A DNA stretch of 64,000 nt from NCBI GenBank assembly GCA_964598535.1, contig CAZRCI010000003.1:62001-126000 (forward strand), given 5' to 3'. How positions within the stretch are numbered: the stretch's first letter is position 1; every line of letters starts with the position of its first letter. The stretch is from JALHMI01 sp964598535 (lineage in GTDB: Bacteria; Planctomycetota; Planctomycetia; Pirellulales; PALSA-1355). The notes beneath the pieces were generated by a model that worked only from the letters and a program-made list of their open reading frames with translations, was not told the origin of the DNA and searched no databases. Shown piece after piece: positions 9,098 to 18,387 of this stretch. The position numbers were made by a program, and so were the translations under genes.

Positions 9098-10330
9098 ATG
9101 AGACGATTTTCTACGATCCCACGGGCATTCGTGCTGGCTTGCTTGATGGCAACGGCCGCTTGGGCCCAGCCCGCCGAAAATGCTCTCCCGGCGCTACCGC
9201 TGGACGCGTTTCGCCCGCGGCCGATGCTGGTTGTCGAAGAACACTTGCTCACGCGTGCAAAATTCCCGGTGGTCGACGTCCACGTCCATCCGCGCATTCG
9301 CCTGCACCATTCGCCCGAACAACTCAACGGTTTCGTCAGGCTCATGGATGCCCAGAATATCGCGGTATGCGTCAGTCTCGATGGCGGCCTCGGCGAGCGA
9401 TTGTCAGAACACAAAAAGTATCTTTGGGAAAAACACCCCCATCGCTTCGTGATCTTCGCCACCATCGACTGGCAAGGAACCGGCAAAGCCGACGATCCGG
9501 CCAGTTGGGATTGCCAACGCCCCGACTTTGGACGCCGAATGGCGATCGCCCTGGCAGACGCCAAGAACCAGGGAGCCAGCGGGCTCAAAGTGTTCAAGAA
9601 CCTCGGGCTCGAATATCGCAATCCCGATGGTTCGCTGATTCGCGTTGACGACCCACGCTGGGACGCCATCTGGGACGCCTGCGGCGACCTGGGCTTGCCG
9701 ATCTTGATTCACACGGCGGATCCCAAGGCTTTTTTTCAGCCACTGGATCCAACCAACGAACGCTGGGAGGAATTAAAACGGCATCCAGACTGGGGCTTTC
9801 ATGGGCCAGCATTCCCCAGCTACGAAGAACTCCTGACGCAATTCCTGAACATCGTCAAGCGTCACCCGCAGACGACGTTTATCGGCGCGCATGTCGCCTC
9901 GAGCGCCGAGGACTTGTCGCAAGTCGGCCGCTGGCTCGATGCGCATTCGAACCTCAACGTCGACATCGCGGCTCGAATTGCCGAATTGGGACGCCAGCCG
10001 TTCACGGCGCGCAAGTTCTTCAAGCGTTATTCCGACCGCATCTTGTTCGCGACCGACGGACCTCGTGTGGCGGAGCGGCTGCATTATCACTGGCGTTTTC
10101 TGGAAACGCACGACGAGTATTTTCCGTATGCTGAGAACGAATTTCCGCCGCAAGGATTCTGGCGGATTTACGGGATCGAACTTCCGGACGAGATCCTGCA
10201 AAAGGTGTATTTTGCCAACGCGCTGCGGCTAATCCCCGGTCTCCGAGAGCGCTACGAGCGGGCCGCTGGCGCTATGACGCCTCGTCCCGCGTCATCGCCC
10301 CCTAGCACCGACAGAAAAACGGACGGCTGA
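9098..10330 (+). CDS. Exported amidohydrolase-family protein
   Basis: 410 aa, metal-dependent hydrolase of the amidohydrolase-2 type (TIM barrel). The start is the ATG at 9098, about 10 nt after GGAGGAG; a TTG at 9089 lies too close to that site. The N-terminus MRRFSTIPRAFVLACLMATA plus AWA is a signal peptide, so the enzyme should act in the periplasm. The first metal motif is VVDVHVHPR, followed by LPILIHTAD and FIGAHVAS, and a late FATDGPR holds the catalytic Asp. The reaction cannot be fixed from sequence; decarboxylation or hydrolysis of a small cyclic or lactone substrate are typical for the family. Transcribed alone, divergent from the kinase-cyclase pair. Confidence 0.85.
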   Translation: MRRFSTIPRAFVLACLMATAAWAQPAENALPALPLDAFRPRPMLVVEEHLLTRAKFPVVDVHVHPRIRLHHSPEQLNGFVRLMDAQNIAVCVSLDGGLGERLSEHKKYLWEKHPHRFVIFATIDWQGTGKADDPASWDCQRPDFGRRMAIALADAKNQGASGLKVFKNLGLEYRNPDGSLIRVDDPRWDAIWDACGDLGLPILIHTADPKAFFQPLDPTNERWEELKRHPDWGFHGPAFPSYEELLTQFLNIVKRHPQTTFIGAHVASSAEDLSQVGRWLDAHSNLNVDIAARIAELGRQPFTARKFFKRYSDRILFATDGPRVAERLHYHWRFLETHDEYFPYAENEFPPQGFWRIYGIELPDEILQKVYFANALRLIPGLRERYERAAGAMTPRPASSPPSTDRKTDG

Positions 10331-10356
10331 GAGGCCACTTACCTCCCCTGGCCTTC

Positions 10357-10737
10357 TTACCGATTCGGCCAGCAGAATAGCCGCACGCGATTGCCGTCTG
10401 GATCCAGCGTACTGACTTCGCGCAGCCCCTCGGGGTCGCGCGCCGGATGACTCAACGGCGCGCCGGCCTCTTCCAGACGGGCGCAAATCTTTGGCACATC
10501 GTCGACCTCGAAGGCCATGCTGAATCGGTCGCTGGGAGGCGAGGCCGACGGGCGAGCCAGCAAAGCGATCCGGGTTTCCCCCGCCTCGAGCAGTGCATAG
10601 CCGTCCTCGACCACGCGGACGAGTACCCGAAGGCCCAGAATGTTCCGGTACCAATCCAGCAGACGTTGCCAGTTTTCGGTGCGGAGTTCGACACAGTAAA
10701 GGCCGGGCCGGATGTCGCGTCGTAGTTCTCGACTCAT
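10357..10737 (-). CDS. VOC (glyoxalase/bleomycin-resistance) family protein
   Basis: 126 aa single-domain protein of the vicinal-oxygen-chelate fold. The first beta-alpha-beta unit (YCVELRTENWQRLLDWYRNI) and the second (SMAFEVDDV, then STLDPDGNRVRLF) are typical. The terminal DPDGN loop is characteristic of the family. VOC proteins bind a divalent metal and act as isomerases, dioxygenases or drug-binding proteins; nothing here picks among them. Convergent with the amidohydrolase gene and divergent from lysS. No clear ribosome-binding site is seen at this ATG. Confidence 0.85.
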   Translation of the reverse strand: MSRELRRDIRPGLYCVELRTENWQRLLDWYRNILGLRVLVRVVEDGYALLEAGETRIALLARPSASPPSDRFSMAFEVDDVPKICARLEEAGAPLSHPARDPEGLREVSTLDPDGNRVRLFCWPNR

Positions 10738-10900
10738 GCTTAGGGGGGCTCTGGCGCAAAGGCTTGTAGTTGGGGAACTTGGCCGCTGAACAGCCGCTAA
10801 GCCCCCCGCTGGGAACGCGGTCGCGAAGCCGAGCTGACATTGACCACAACTCCAGTTGTTTTAGAATGTTGCGATTCTTCTCAGGTTTTGCAAGCCGACC

Positions 10901-12457
10901 ATGACCGCGATCGATCCGCCAGAGTCTCAGACCACCAGTCCGTCTCCATCGCCGGATGCCCCGGGGATGCACGAAGCTTCGCGCCGCGCGAAACTGCGTA
11001 AGCTTCAAGAATTGGGTATCGACCCCTGGGGATCCCGATTTGACGACCACGCGCGCATTGCCGACATCCGCGCGCGTGAAGGCGAAATCACCGTCGAACC
11101 GATTCCCGAGGGCTCGACCCAACGCGAGCCCACTCAATCGGGCCCCAAAGTCCGCGCCGCGGGGCGCATTGTCCTCCAGCGCAAAAAGGGAAAGCTGATC
11201 TTTCTCGATATTCGCGATTGGTCCGGACAAATCCAACTCTTCGTCGGTCGCGGCCAGGTAGGCGAAGACCATTGGGCGGTTGCCGAGTGCCTCGATCTGG
11301 GCGACCTGGTCGGTGTCGATGGCGAGCTCAAGCGAACCAAGACCGGCGAGCTCACGGTCTTCGTCGAGAAGCTGTACTTCCTGACCAAGAGCATCGAGAC
11401 GCCGCCTGAAAAGCATCACGGCCTGACCGATCCCGAGTTGCGTCAGCGCATGCGTTACATCGACCTTGCGTACACCGAGGGCGTGCTGCCGCGTTTCCTC
11501 GATCGCACCAAAATCGTCGCCTCGGTGCGCCGCACGCTTGCCGCCTCGGGCTATGTCGAGGTAGAAGGACCCACGCTGCATGCAATCGCCGGTGGCGCGG
11601 CCGCCCGACCGTTCAAGACGCATCACAACACGCTCGACATGCCGCTCTTTTTGCGGATTGCGTTGGAGTTGCACCTCAAGCGGCTGCTCGTGGGCGGCCT
11701 GGAACGCGTCTATGAACTTGGCCGCGTGTACCGCAACGAGGGTATTAGCCCGCGGCATAATCCCGAGTTCACGATGCTCGAAGCCTATCAGGCCTACGGC
11801 GATTATCGCACGATGATGGATCTGACCGAGCGGATCATTCTCGATGCGCTCGACGCGATCGGCGCGGGACGCAAGATCACCTGGGGAGAGCGTACGATCG
11901 ACTTCACGCCTCCCTTCGCTCGCAAGACCTACGACGAACTGTTCGCCGAGCATACGGGCATTTCCCCCGCTGACGCCGCGGCGGTAAAGAAGCTCGCCGA
12001 TGGGATCGGCTTGGAAACGGCCGGCAAACATCCGGATGTGATCAAAAGCGAGGTCTTCGAGGAAAAGGTCGAAGACCAGCTTGTGGGGCCAATCTTCGTG
12101 ATCGATTATCCGGCCAGCATCTGCCCGTTGACCAAGCGCAAGCAAGGAAACGAGCGCATCGCCGAACGATTCGAGCTTTTCGTGCAAGGCATGGAGCTTG
12201 CCAACGCCTACACCGAGCTCAACGATCCGGACCTGCAAGAACAACTGTTCCGCACGCAGCTTGAAGGCCAGAAAGAAGAAGATTCAATGGCCAAGATGGA
12301 TCACGACTTTATCCGCGCCTTGCGGCACGGCATGCCGCCGGCCGGTGGCTTGGGAATCGGGATCGATCGCCTGGTGATGCTGCTCACCGGCAGCCAAAAC
12401 ATTCGCGAAGTGATTTTGTTTCCGCTGTTGCGGCACGAGGAGCCGCGTCGCGGCTAG
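10901..12457 (+). CDS. lysS: Lysine--tRNA ligase (class II)
   Basis: 518 aa. Charges tRNA-Lys with lysine in the cytoplasm. An N-terminal OB-fold anticodon-binding domain lies at about residues 80-170 (AAGRIVLQRKKGKLIFLDIR region). It is followed by the class II catalytic core with motif 1 around VEVEGPTLH, motif 2 as ELGRVYRNEGISPRHNPEFT, and motif 3 as GGLGIGIDRLVMLLTG. FELFVQGMELANAYTELNDP is the lysine-pocket signature of LysS. Length is normal for bacterial LysRS. The ATG at 10901 is supported by family alignment rather than a strong ribosome-binding site. The gene lies directly upstream of the LolCDE-like transporter genes. Confidence 0.97.
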   Translation: MTAIDPPESQTTSPSPSPDAPGMHEASRRAKLRKLQELGIDPWGSRFDDHARIADIRAREGEITVEPIPEGSTQREPTQSGPKVRAAGRIVLQRKKGKLIFLDIRDWSGQIQLFVGRGQVGEDHWAVAECLDLGDLVGVDGELKRTKTGELTVFVEKLYFLTKSIETPPEKHHGLTDPELRQRMRYIDLAYTEGVLPRFLDRTKIVASVRRTLAASGYVEVEGPTLHAIAGGAAARPFKTHHNTLDMPLFLRIALELHLKRLLVGGLERVYELGRVYRNEGISPRHNPEFTMLEAYQAYGDYRTMMDLTERIILDALDAIGAGRKITWGERTIDFTPPFARKTYDELFAEHTGISPADAAAVKKLADGIGLETAGKHPDVIKSEVFEEKVEDQLVGPIFVIDYPASICPLTKRKQGNERIAERFELFVQGMELANAYTELNDPDLQEQLFRTQLEGQKEEDSMAKMDHDFIRALRHGMPPAGGLGIGIDRLVMLLTGSQNIREVILFPLLRHEEPRRG

Positions 12458-12588
12458 TGCTCTGTCACGGCTAAACGTTCCGGTAGAGGCGCGGCGGCAG
12501 AGCGCCAGGCATCGGGTTGCCGCCGGCAACTTGGCGCGGCCGGCCCTGCAATCGAACTTCAACGCGTACGACGGCCAAAGGATTGGCG

Positions 12589-14151
12589 ATGTACATCCTA
12601 CTGCTCTGTTGGCGATACCTTCGCACGCGGTACATCGCGCTGGCCAGCATCATTAGCGTGACGCTTGGCGTTGCGACAATGATCGTCGTCAACAGCGTCA
12701 TGGAGGGTTTCTCCCGCGAGATGCAAGGCCGCATTCATGGCATCCTCTCCGATGTCACCGTGGAAAGCCACGGCGCCGATGGCTTCGGGAATGCCCGGGA
12801 GCATATGGCCCGCATCCGCCAGGTGGCCGGAAAGTACATCGCCGGCATGTCGGCCAGCCACTCGATTCCCGCGATGCTGTCGTTCAATGTCCAAGGCAAC
12901 TGGCATCAACGGCAAGTGACGCTGGTGGGCATCGATCCGGTGACGTACGGCGCCGCGGGCTCGTTCAGCCAGTACTTGCAGCATCCCGAGAATCGCAACC
13001 AGTTGGAATTCTCGCTCCGCGAAGGCGGATACGACGTCGTCGACCACGAACGCGGCGCCAAGGCCATGCCCCGCCACCGCATGGACGTCGCCGGCTGGCC
13101 TCATCGTCGCGCCTGGGCCACGTTCTATCGCGACATGCACAGCGCCGACCCGGATCCGCTCGCCGCGAACACTCTCCAGCAGCCGCTCGAAACGCCTCCC
13201 ACCGAAATCGAGGAAGCCGGCTGGGTCTATGAGCGCGGCGAGCCCGCCTCGCTCGCCGAGCAGGCCGACGACACCTTCGACCCGAGCACGCAAACCCATG
13301 CGGGCATCGTGATGGGCATGGCCCTCGCCTGTTATCGATTGCAGGACGGTAGCGATCAATTCTTTCTGCTACCGGGCGACGATGTGGAGCTATCCGTTCC
13401 CACGGCCGGCACGCCGCCGAAGGTCGCTCGGCAACTCTTTACGATCATCGATTTCTACGAAAGCAAACTCAGCGAGTACGACGCCAACCTGATCTTTGCC
13501 CCGCTCGAAACGGTGCAACAGATGCGAGAGCTCTACGACCGCGCAAGCAGCAACGGCGCGGTGACCGCGATTCAAATCAAGCTGCATGACGACGCCGATG
13601 GCGATCGCGTGCGCGATCTGTTGCGCGCCGAGTTCCCGGTGAGCAAGTTTGCCGTGCAAACCTGGCGCGACAAGCAGGGGCCATTGCTCTCGGCCGTAAA
13701 CCTCGAAACGACCATCCTCAATCTGCTACTGTTCATGATCATCGCCGTCGCGGGATTCGGCATTCTGGCAATCTTCTACATGATCGTCGTCGAGAAAACC
13801 AAGGACATTGGCATCCTCAAATCACTGGGCGCGCCCAACCGCGGAATCCTGGGCGTGTTCCTGGCTTATGGCCTGGGCCTGGGCATCGTCGGCTCGGGCG
13901 TGGGCATGATCCTGGGCCTGTCGATCGTGACCAATCTCGACGCGATCGCCGACGGCATCGGCCGGCTGACTGGCCGGCAGGTCTTCGATCCGACGGTTTA
14001 TTACTTTCAAGAAATTCCGGCGATCGTAAAGCCCTTCACTGTCGCCTGGATCGTACTGGGAGCGATGCTGATCGCGGTGCTAGCGAGCATTTTGCCCGCG
14101 CGCCGCGCGGCGCGTCTGCATCCGGTCGAAGCGCTGCGAAACAAGCTTTAA
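12589..14151 (+). CDS. ABC transporter permease, LolC/E-like (FtsX fold), copy 1
   Basis: 520 aa inner-membrane permease probably working with the ATPase encoded at 15720 and the paralogue at 14165 to extract lipoproteins or another envelope substrate. The start at 12589 matches the paralogue's MY-start and has AAAGGA just upstream. One N-terminal membrane helix (about residues 14-36), a long periplasmic domain (about 40-385) and three C-terminal helices form the standard FtsX layout; the cytoplasmic coupling segment EKTKDIGILKSLGAP is clear. A hydrophilic insert (about residues 150-230) is richer in acidic residues than usual for LolC. About half the residues look shared with copy 2, pointing to tandem duplication. 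Confidence 0.87.
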   Translation: MYILLLCWRYLRTRYIALASIISVTLGVATMIVVNSVMEGFSREMQGRIHGILSDVTVESHGADGFGNAREHMARIRQVAGKYIAGMSASHSIPAMLSFNVQGNWHQRQVTLVGIDPVTYGAAGSFSQYLQHPENRNQLEFSLREGGYDVVDHERGAKAMPRHRMDVAGWPHRRAWATFYRDMHSADPDPLAANTLQQPLETPPTEIEEAGWVYERGEPASLAEQADDTFDPSTQTHAGIVMGMALACYRLQDGSDQFFLLPGDDVELSVPTAGTPPKVARQLFTIIDFYESKLSEYDANLIFAPLETVQQMRELYDRASSNGAVTAIQIKLHDDADGDRVRDLLRAEFPVSKFAVQTWRDKQGPLLSAVNLETTILNLLLFMIIAVAGFGILAIFYMIVVEKTKDIGILKSLGAPNRGILGVFLAYGLGLGIVGSGVGMILGLSIVTNLDAIADGIGRLTGRQVFDPTVYYFQEIPAIVKPFTVAWIVLGAMLIAVLASILPARRAARLHPVEALRNKL

Positions 14152-14164
14152 GAGTTATCCCCTC

Positions 14165-15727
14165 ATGTACACGCTGTTCCTCTGCTGGCGATACTTGCGA
14201 ACGCGCTGGATCGCGCTAGCCTCGGTGGTCAGCGTGATGCTCGGCGTCGCGACGATGATCGTCGTCAACAGCGTGATGGAAGGATTCACGCGAGAAATGC
14301 AGGCCCGCATTCACGGCATCCTTTCCGACGTCGTCTTCGAGGCCAACAATCTGGAAGGCTTCGCCGACGCCGAAGCCCACATGCGGCGCATCGAAGAACT
14401 GGCCGGCCCGTACATTGCCGGCATGACCCCCACGGTCGCATTGCCGGGGCAACTCGCCTTCGAGGTGGACGGCCAGTGGCAAACCCGGCACGTCAGCTTC
14501 ATCGGCGTGGATACAACCACCTACGGCGAAGTGAGCGACTTCAATCGCTACTTGCGCCATCCACTCAACCGCCGGCAGTTGGACTTTACCCTGCGCGATG
14601 GCGACTACGAAGCCGCGGACGACGAGCCTCCAGCGTTGCGAGACTCCGGTTGGCCGCACCGTCGTCAAAAAGCGGCGGCCACCAAGGTAACGGATTCGGC
14701 ATCGCTCGCGACCGCTACCCCACGGGCGACCGCGCACCCGCCAGAGGAGCTCGTGATTCGCAACGGGTATCGCTATCGTCGCGTTCGTCAGGCAATTGCG
14801 GACGAAACCGCCTCGGCTCCGACGAATCCGTTCGCTTCACGCGAACAGCGCAAGCAGTTCGATCCCACCGCCGAAACGCGCACCGGCGTGGTGCTCGGAA
14901 TCGGCCTCGCCCGAGTGGCCGCCAGTGACGGCAAAAAATTTCTGGTACTACCCGGCGACGATGTGAAGATAACGGTGCCCACAGCCACCGTCCCGCCTAA
15001 GCCTTCGAGCGATACGTTCACGGTTGTCGATCTCTATGAGAGCCAGATGACCGAGTACGACGCGAATTTTGTCTTCATGCCACTGGCCAAGCTGCAAGAA
15101 ATGCGTGGCATGATCGATCCTCGCAGCCGTACCGCCAACGTCACGGCCATTCAGATCAAGCTTCACAACGAGGCGGATGGCGTGCACGTGCGAAACCTGC
15201 TGCGAGAAGGCTTCCCGGGCGGCTACTATAGCGTGCATACGTGGCGCGACAAGCAGGGGCCCCTTCTGGCCGCGGTCGGCATGCAAACAGCCGTGCTCAA
15301 TGTGCTGCTGTTCCTGATCATCCTCGTCGCGGGGTTTGGTATCTTCGCCTCGTTCTGCATGATCGTGGCCGAAAAGAAACGCGACATCGGGATTCTCAAG
15401 TCGCTGGGCGCCTCGAGCGCGGGCACCTTGAGCATTTTCCTGACCTATGGGCTGTCGCTCGGAATCGTCGGCGCCGGGGCCGGCATGTTGATCGGCTTGA
15501 TGTTCGTCGCCAACATCCAGAGCATCGCCGACCTGATCGCCAGGCTTACCGGCAGAGAGGTCTTTGACCCCACGATCTACTACTTTCAGGAAATTCCAAC
15601 TGTCGTAGAGCCGTGGACCGTGCTGTCCGTCGTCTCGGGCGCCATGACGATTGCCGTCCTGGCAAGCATTATCCCGGCCTTGATGGCCGCTCTTCTCAGA
15701 CCGGTGGAGGCCTTGCGCAATGAATGA
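14165..15727 (+). CDS. ABC transporter permease, LolC/E-like (FtsX fold), copy 2
   Basis: 520 aa, same length and layout as the preceding gene: N-terminal helix (ALASVVSVMLGVATMIVV), periplasmic domain with a central variable insert, and three C-terminal helices with coupling segment EKKRDIGILKSLGAS. It begins 13 nt after the stop of copy 1 and overlaps the ATPase gene by 8 nt, so the three are surely one operon. The pair with one ATPase parallels LolC-LolE-LolD, giving a heteromeric permease. The cytoplasmic and membrane parts are better conserved between copies than the insert, which may carry partner-specific contacts. Confidence 0.87.
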   Translation: MYTLFLCWRYLRTRWIALASVVSVMLGVATMIVVNSVMEGFTREMQARIHGILSDVVFEANNLEGFADAEAHMRRIEELAGPYIAGMTPTVALPGQLAFEVDGQWQTRHVSFIGVDTTTYGEVSDFNRYLRHPLNRRQLDFTLRDGDYEAADDEPPALRDSGWPHRRQKAAATKVTDSASLATATPRATAHPPEELVIRNGYRYRRVRQAIADETASAPTNPFASREQRKQFDPTAETRTGVVLGIGLARVAASDGKKFLVLPGDDVKITVPTATVPPKPSSDTFTVVDLYESQMTEYDANFVFMPLAKLQEMRGMIDPRSRTANVTAIQIKLHNEADGVHVRNLLREGFPGGYYSVHTWRDKQGPLLAAVGMQTAVLNVLLFLIILVAGFGIFASFCMIVAEKKRDIGILKSLGASSAGTLSIFLTYGLSLGIVGAGAGMLIGLMFVANIQSIADLIARLTGREVFDPTIYYFQEIPTVVEPWTVLSVVSGAMTIAVLASIIPALMAALLRPVEALRNE

Positions 15728-16511
15728 TACACGACCTTTGATCGAGCCCAGGCGTCTCGGCGGTGGCCTGCCCGTGGCGGGTCCGCACGTTGCAGTACCT
15801 CCAACCAGCAGGGGAACCTCGGTGCATATCTCGGCGGTCGGGCTCACCAAGAGCTATCGCAAGGCGGGCCTAGAGATTCCCGTGCTGCGGGGTGTCGATC
15901 TTCAGGTCGCGCGAGGCGAGTTCGTGTCGATCATTGGCCAAAGCGGTTCCGGTAAGAGCACGCTCCTGCATTTGCTGGGGTTGCTCGACGTGCCAGACGG
16001 CGGCGAAGTACGCCTGGGCGAACAGCGCATCGATAACCTCCCGATGCATCGCCGCGACCAGATCCGCAATCAGGAACTGGGGATGATCTTCCAGTTCTAT
16101 CATCTGCTGCCGGAACTCTCGGCGCTCGAAAACGTGCTTTCGCCGCTGCTAATCTCCGAGGGTGTGCTCAGCTACTTTCGCAATCGCAAACGCCACATCC
16201 AACGGGCCACCGAGCTTCTGGAGAGCGTCGGCCTGGGCCATCGACTGAAACACCGCCCCAGCGAAATGTCAGGTGGCGAAATGCAGCGGGCGGCCATCGC
16301 CCGAGCCTTGGCGGCCAGCCCCCAAGTGCTGCTAGCCGACGAACCGACCGGCAATCTGGATAGTGAAACCGGGCAGGAAATCCTGCGGATTCTGCGAACC
16401 TTGAACGACCAGCAGAATGTCACTATTATCATGGTAACGCATGATCGGGCCATCGCGGCAGAGGCTGATCGTACGGTGCGTTTGGCCCACGGCAGCATGG
16501 AAATCGCCTAG
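15720..16511 (+). CDS. ABC transporter ATP-binding protein, LolD-like
   Basis: 263 aa ATPase energising the two upstream permeases. Walker A is GQSGSGKST, the ABC signature is MSGGEMQ, Walker B is VLLADEPTGNLDSETG and the switch His is in VTHD. The N-terminus before VHISAVGLTKSY (about 34 residues) is not part of the domain. A GTG at 15822 is a possible shorter start, but the ATG at 15720 overlaps the permease stop, which is typical coupled translation. Of the ABC subfamilies, LolD/MacB fits best, from the GNLDSETG segment and the FtsX-type permease neighbours. Confidence 0.92.
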   Translation: MNDTRPLIEPRRLGGGLPVAGPHVAVPPTSRGTSVHISAVGLTKSYRKAGLEIPVLRGVDLQVARGEFVSIIGQSGSGKSTLLHLLGLLDVPDGGEVRLGEQRIDNLPMHRRDQIRNQELGMIFQFYHLLPELSALENVLSPLLISEGVLSYFRNRKRHIQRATELLESVGLGHRLKHRPSEMSGGEMQRAAIARALAASPQVLLADEPTGNLDSETGQEILRILRTLNDQQNVTIIMVTHDRAIAAEADRTVRLAHGSMEIA

Positions 16512-16595
16512 CCGAAATTCGTTCCGGCTCACTCCATACCTTGCTTCTCCAGCTCGCTTCTCTTACACGCGGCGATGATTCGCCGGAGGTTCCTC

Positions 16596-17510
16596 TTGTC
16601 GATTCAAAGTCCCTCTTCCCGTCCGGCTGCGAGCAATGCCGCCAGTTCTTCCGCCGGCTTCAAGGTCTGGATCAACGGCACGCTGTATGAAAAGCAGGAC
16701 GCCAAGGTCAGCGTCTATGACCACGGGCTGCTCTATGGCGACGGCGTGTTCGAGGGCTTGCGCAGCTACGGTGGCAAGCTGTTCCGGCTGGACCGGCACC
16801 TTGATCGCCTGTGGAATTCCGCCAAGGCCATTCTTTTGGAAATCCCCATCTCGCGCGCCGAGATGGCTAAAGCCATTGAAGAAACCCTGAAGGCCAACGG
16901 CCTCGAAGATGGCTACGTCCGGCTCGTCGTCACGCGCGGCGCTGGCACTTTGGGACTCGACCCCAACCGCACCGGCAACCCCCAGGTCATCATCATCACC
17001 GACTACATCGCGGTTTATCCCGAGGAACTGTATTCGGCGGGCCTCGAAATCATCACGTCCAGCTCTTTGCGGAATCACCCCGCAGCCTTGAGCCCGCGGA
17101 TCAAGTCGCTCAACTACCTGAACAACATTCTAGCCAAGATCGAGGCCACGCAAGCCGGCTGCCTCGAAGCTCTGATGCTGAACCACAAGGGCGAAGTGGC
17201 GGAATGCACGGCCGACAATATTTTTCTCATCCGAGACGGCATAGTGCTCACCCCGCCGACGGATGCTGGCATTCTCGAAGGCATCACGCGCGAGGCGGTC
17301 ATTGAGCTGGCGCGGGAATCAGGCTACGACGTACGCGAAGTATCGCTCACGCGCCACGACGTGTACATTGCCGATGAAGTCTTTCTCACGGGCACGGCGG
17401 TCGAGGTAATCGCCGTCGTAAAGATCGACAGCCGCAGGATCGGAAACGGCTCGCCCGGCCCCATCACTCGAGAACTCAAAGAGAAGTTTCACGCGCTGGC
17501 GCGCAAGTAG
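16596..17510 (+). CDS. ilvE: Branched-chain amino acid aminotransferase
   Basis: PLP-dependent class IV aminotransferase for the last step of Val, Leu and Ile synthesis. Start chosen at TTG 16596 because CGGAGG ends 6 nt before it; an ATG at 16575 in the same frame precedes that site and has no signal of its own. Features: VWINGTLYEKQDAKVSVYDH, GDGVFEGLRSY, the PLP lysine in SPRIKSLNYLNNILAKIEA, EVAECTADNIFLI and GITREAVIELA. Length of about 304 aa is close to the compact BCAT type. A D-amino-acid transaminase or aminodeoxychorismate lyase is less likely given the EGLRSY and NYLNN segments. It follows the transporter operon on the same strand. Confidence 0.9.
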   Translation: MSIQSPSSRPAASNAASSSAGFKVWINGTLYEKQDAKVSVYDHGLLYGDGVFEGLRSYGGKLFRLDRHLDRLWNSAKAILLEIPISRAEMAKAIEETLKANGLEDGYVRLVVTRGAGTLGLDPNRTGNPQVIIITDYIAVYPEELYSAGLEIITSSSLRNHPAALSPRIKSLNYLNNILAKIEATQAGCLEALMLNHKGEVAECTADNIFLIRDGIVLTPPTDAGILEGITREAVIELARESGYDVREVSLTRHDVYIADEVFLTGTAVEVIAVVKIDSRRIGNGSPGPITRELKEKFHALARK

Positions 17511-17586
17511 AAATACGGCGTGCCGCACTGACGAATCGGCCGCTCCTTCTGAACGATCGTTTCGAGTGAAACGGCGGGCCTCTCGC

Positions 17587-18387
17587 TTAGCTCTCATGAG
17601 TCGCTCGGCGGGGGCGCACCGCCTTGCCGGCGCATTTTGCCGCGAACCAACGAGGAATCAAACGCGGACCATGGCTGAGCAATGAGTTCTTGAGCCCATC
17701 CACCACCAGGCTGCGTTTCTTGTCCAGGCCCGCAAGCGCGGAGACAACCACCTGTTCCGCGGTGCGGGGCTTACCGAGCGCCGCCTCGGGCGCCTCGGCC
17801 CGCTCGAACAACTGCGTGGCAGTCGTGCCTGGACACAGGGCCATCACACAAACATTGCGGTCGCGGCACTCTTCCCACAACGCGACCGAGAACGAAATGA
17901 CGAAAGCTTTGGTCGCGGCATACACGGCAAGGTAGGGAATTGGCTGAAAGCCCGCCACCGATGCCACGTTGATAACGGCTCCCTTCTGTCGCGTGAGCAT
18001 GCCTGGCAAAAACGCATGCGTCAGGCCCACGACAGCCGCTACGTTCACCGCAATTTCCGCTTGTTCGCTTGCTGGGGCGAGCGACTCAAATGCTCCGTGC
18101 GTCATGAAACCCGCATTGTTGATCAGCAGGTCGACCTCCAGGCCGCGTTCGGCGACCTGCCCCACCAGCTCCGCGGCGGCGTCGGAATTCCTCAGGTCCT
18201 GACGGACGACGTGCACCGGCACGTCGTGGCGACTGCGAATCTCCTCCGCCAGCGTGTCCAACGCCTCCGTCGAACGAGCCACGAGAATGGGAGTCATCCC
18301 ACGCGAAGCCAACTCCCGGGCAAACGCCGCCCCGATGCCTGACGACGCTCCGGTAATGAGCGCCGTACCTCCTGGATATCGAAACAT
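17587..18387 (-). CDS. Short-chain dehydrogenase/reductase
   Basis: 266 aa classical SDR, NAD(P)-dependent oxidoreductase. Start at 18387 is set by AAGGAGG 6 nt upstream, an excellent ribosome-binding site; a longer frame upstream is ignored. The nucleotide motif is TGASSGIGAAFA, NNAG follows in LLINNAGF, and the catalytic Ser and the YxxxK (YAATK) are both present. The fold matches the DltE/YqjQ-like SDR group of unspecified substrate. Convergent with ilvE. An AATCGATCGATT palindrome about 80 bp upstream may belong to its promoter. Confidence 0.9.
   Translation of the reverse strand: MFRYPGGTALITGASSGIGAAFARELASRGMTPILVARSTEALDTLAEEIRSRHDVPVHVVRQDLRNSDAAAELVGQVAERGLEVDLLINNAGFMTHGAFESLAPASEQAEIAVNVAAVVGLTHAFLPGMLTRQKGAVINVASVAGFQPIPYLAVYAATKAFVISFSVALWEECRDRNVCVMALCPGTTATQLFERAEAPEAALGKPRTAEQVVVSALAGLDKKRSLVVDGLKNSLLSHGPRLIPRWFAAKCAGKAVRPRRATHES

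Noticed and set aside
10292..12244. Long open frame antisense to lysS
   Set aside because: It runs opposite to a clear lysS gene and shows no family motif; high GC gives such frames freely.
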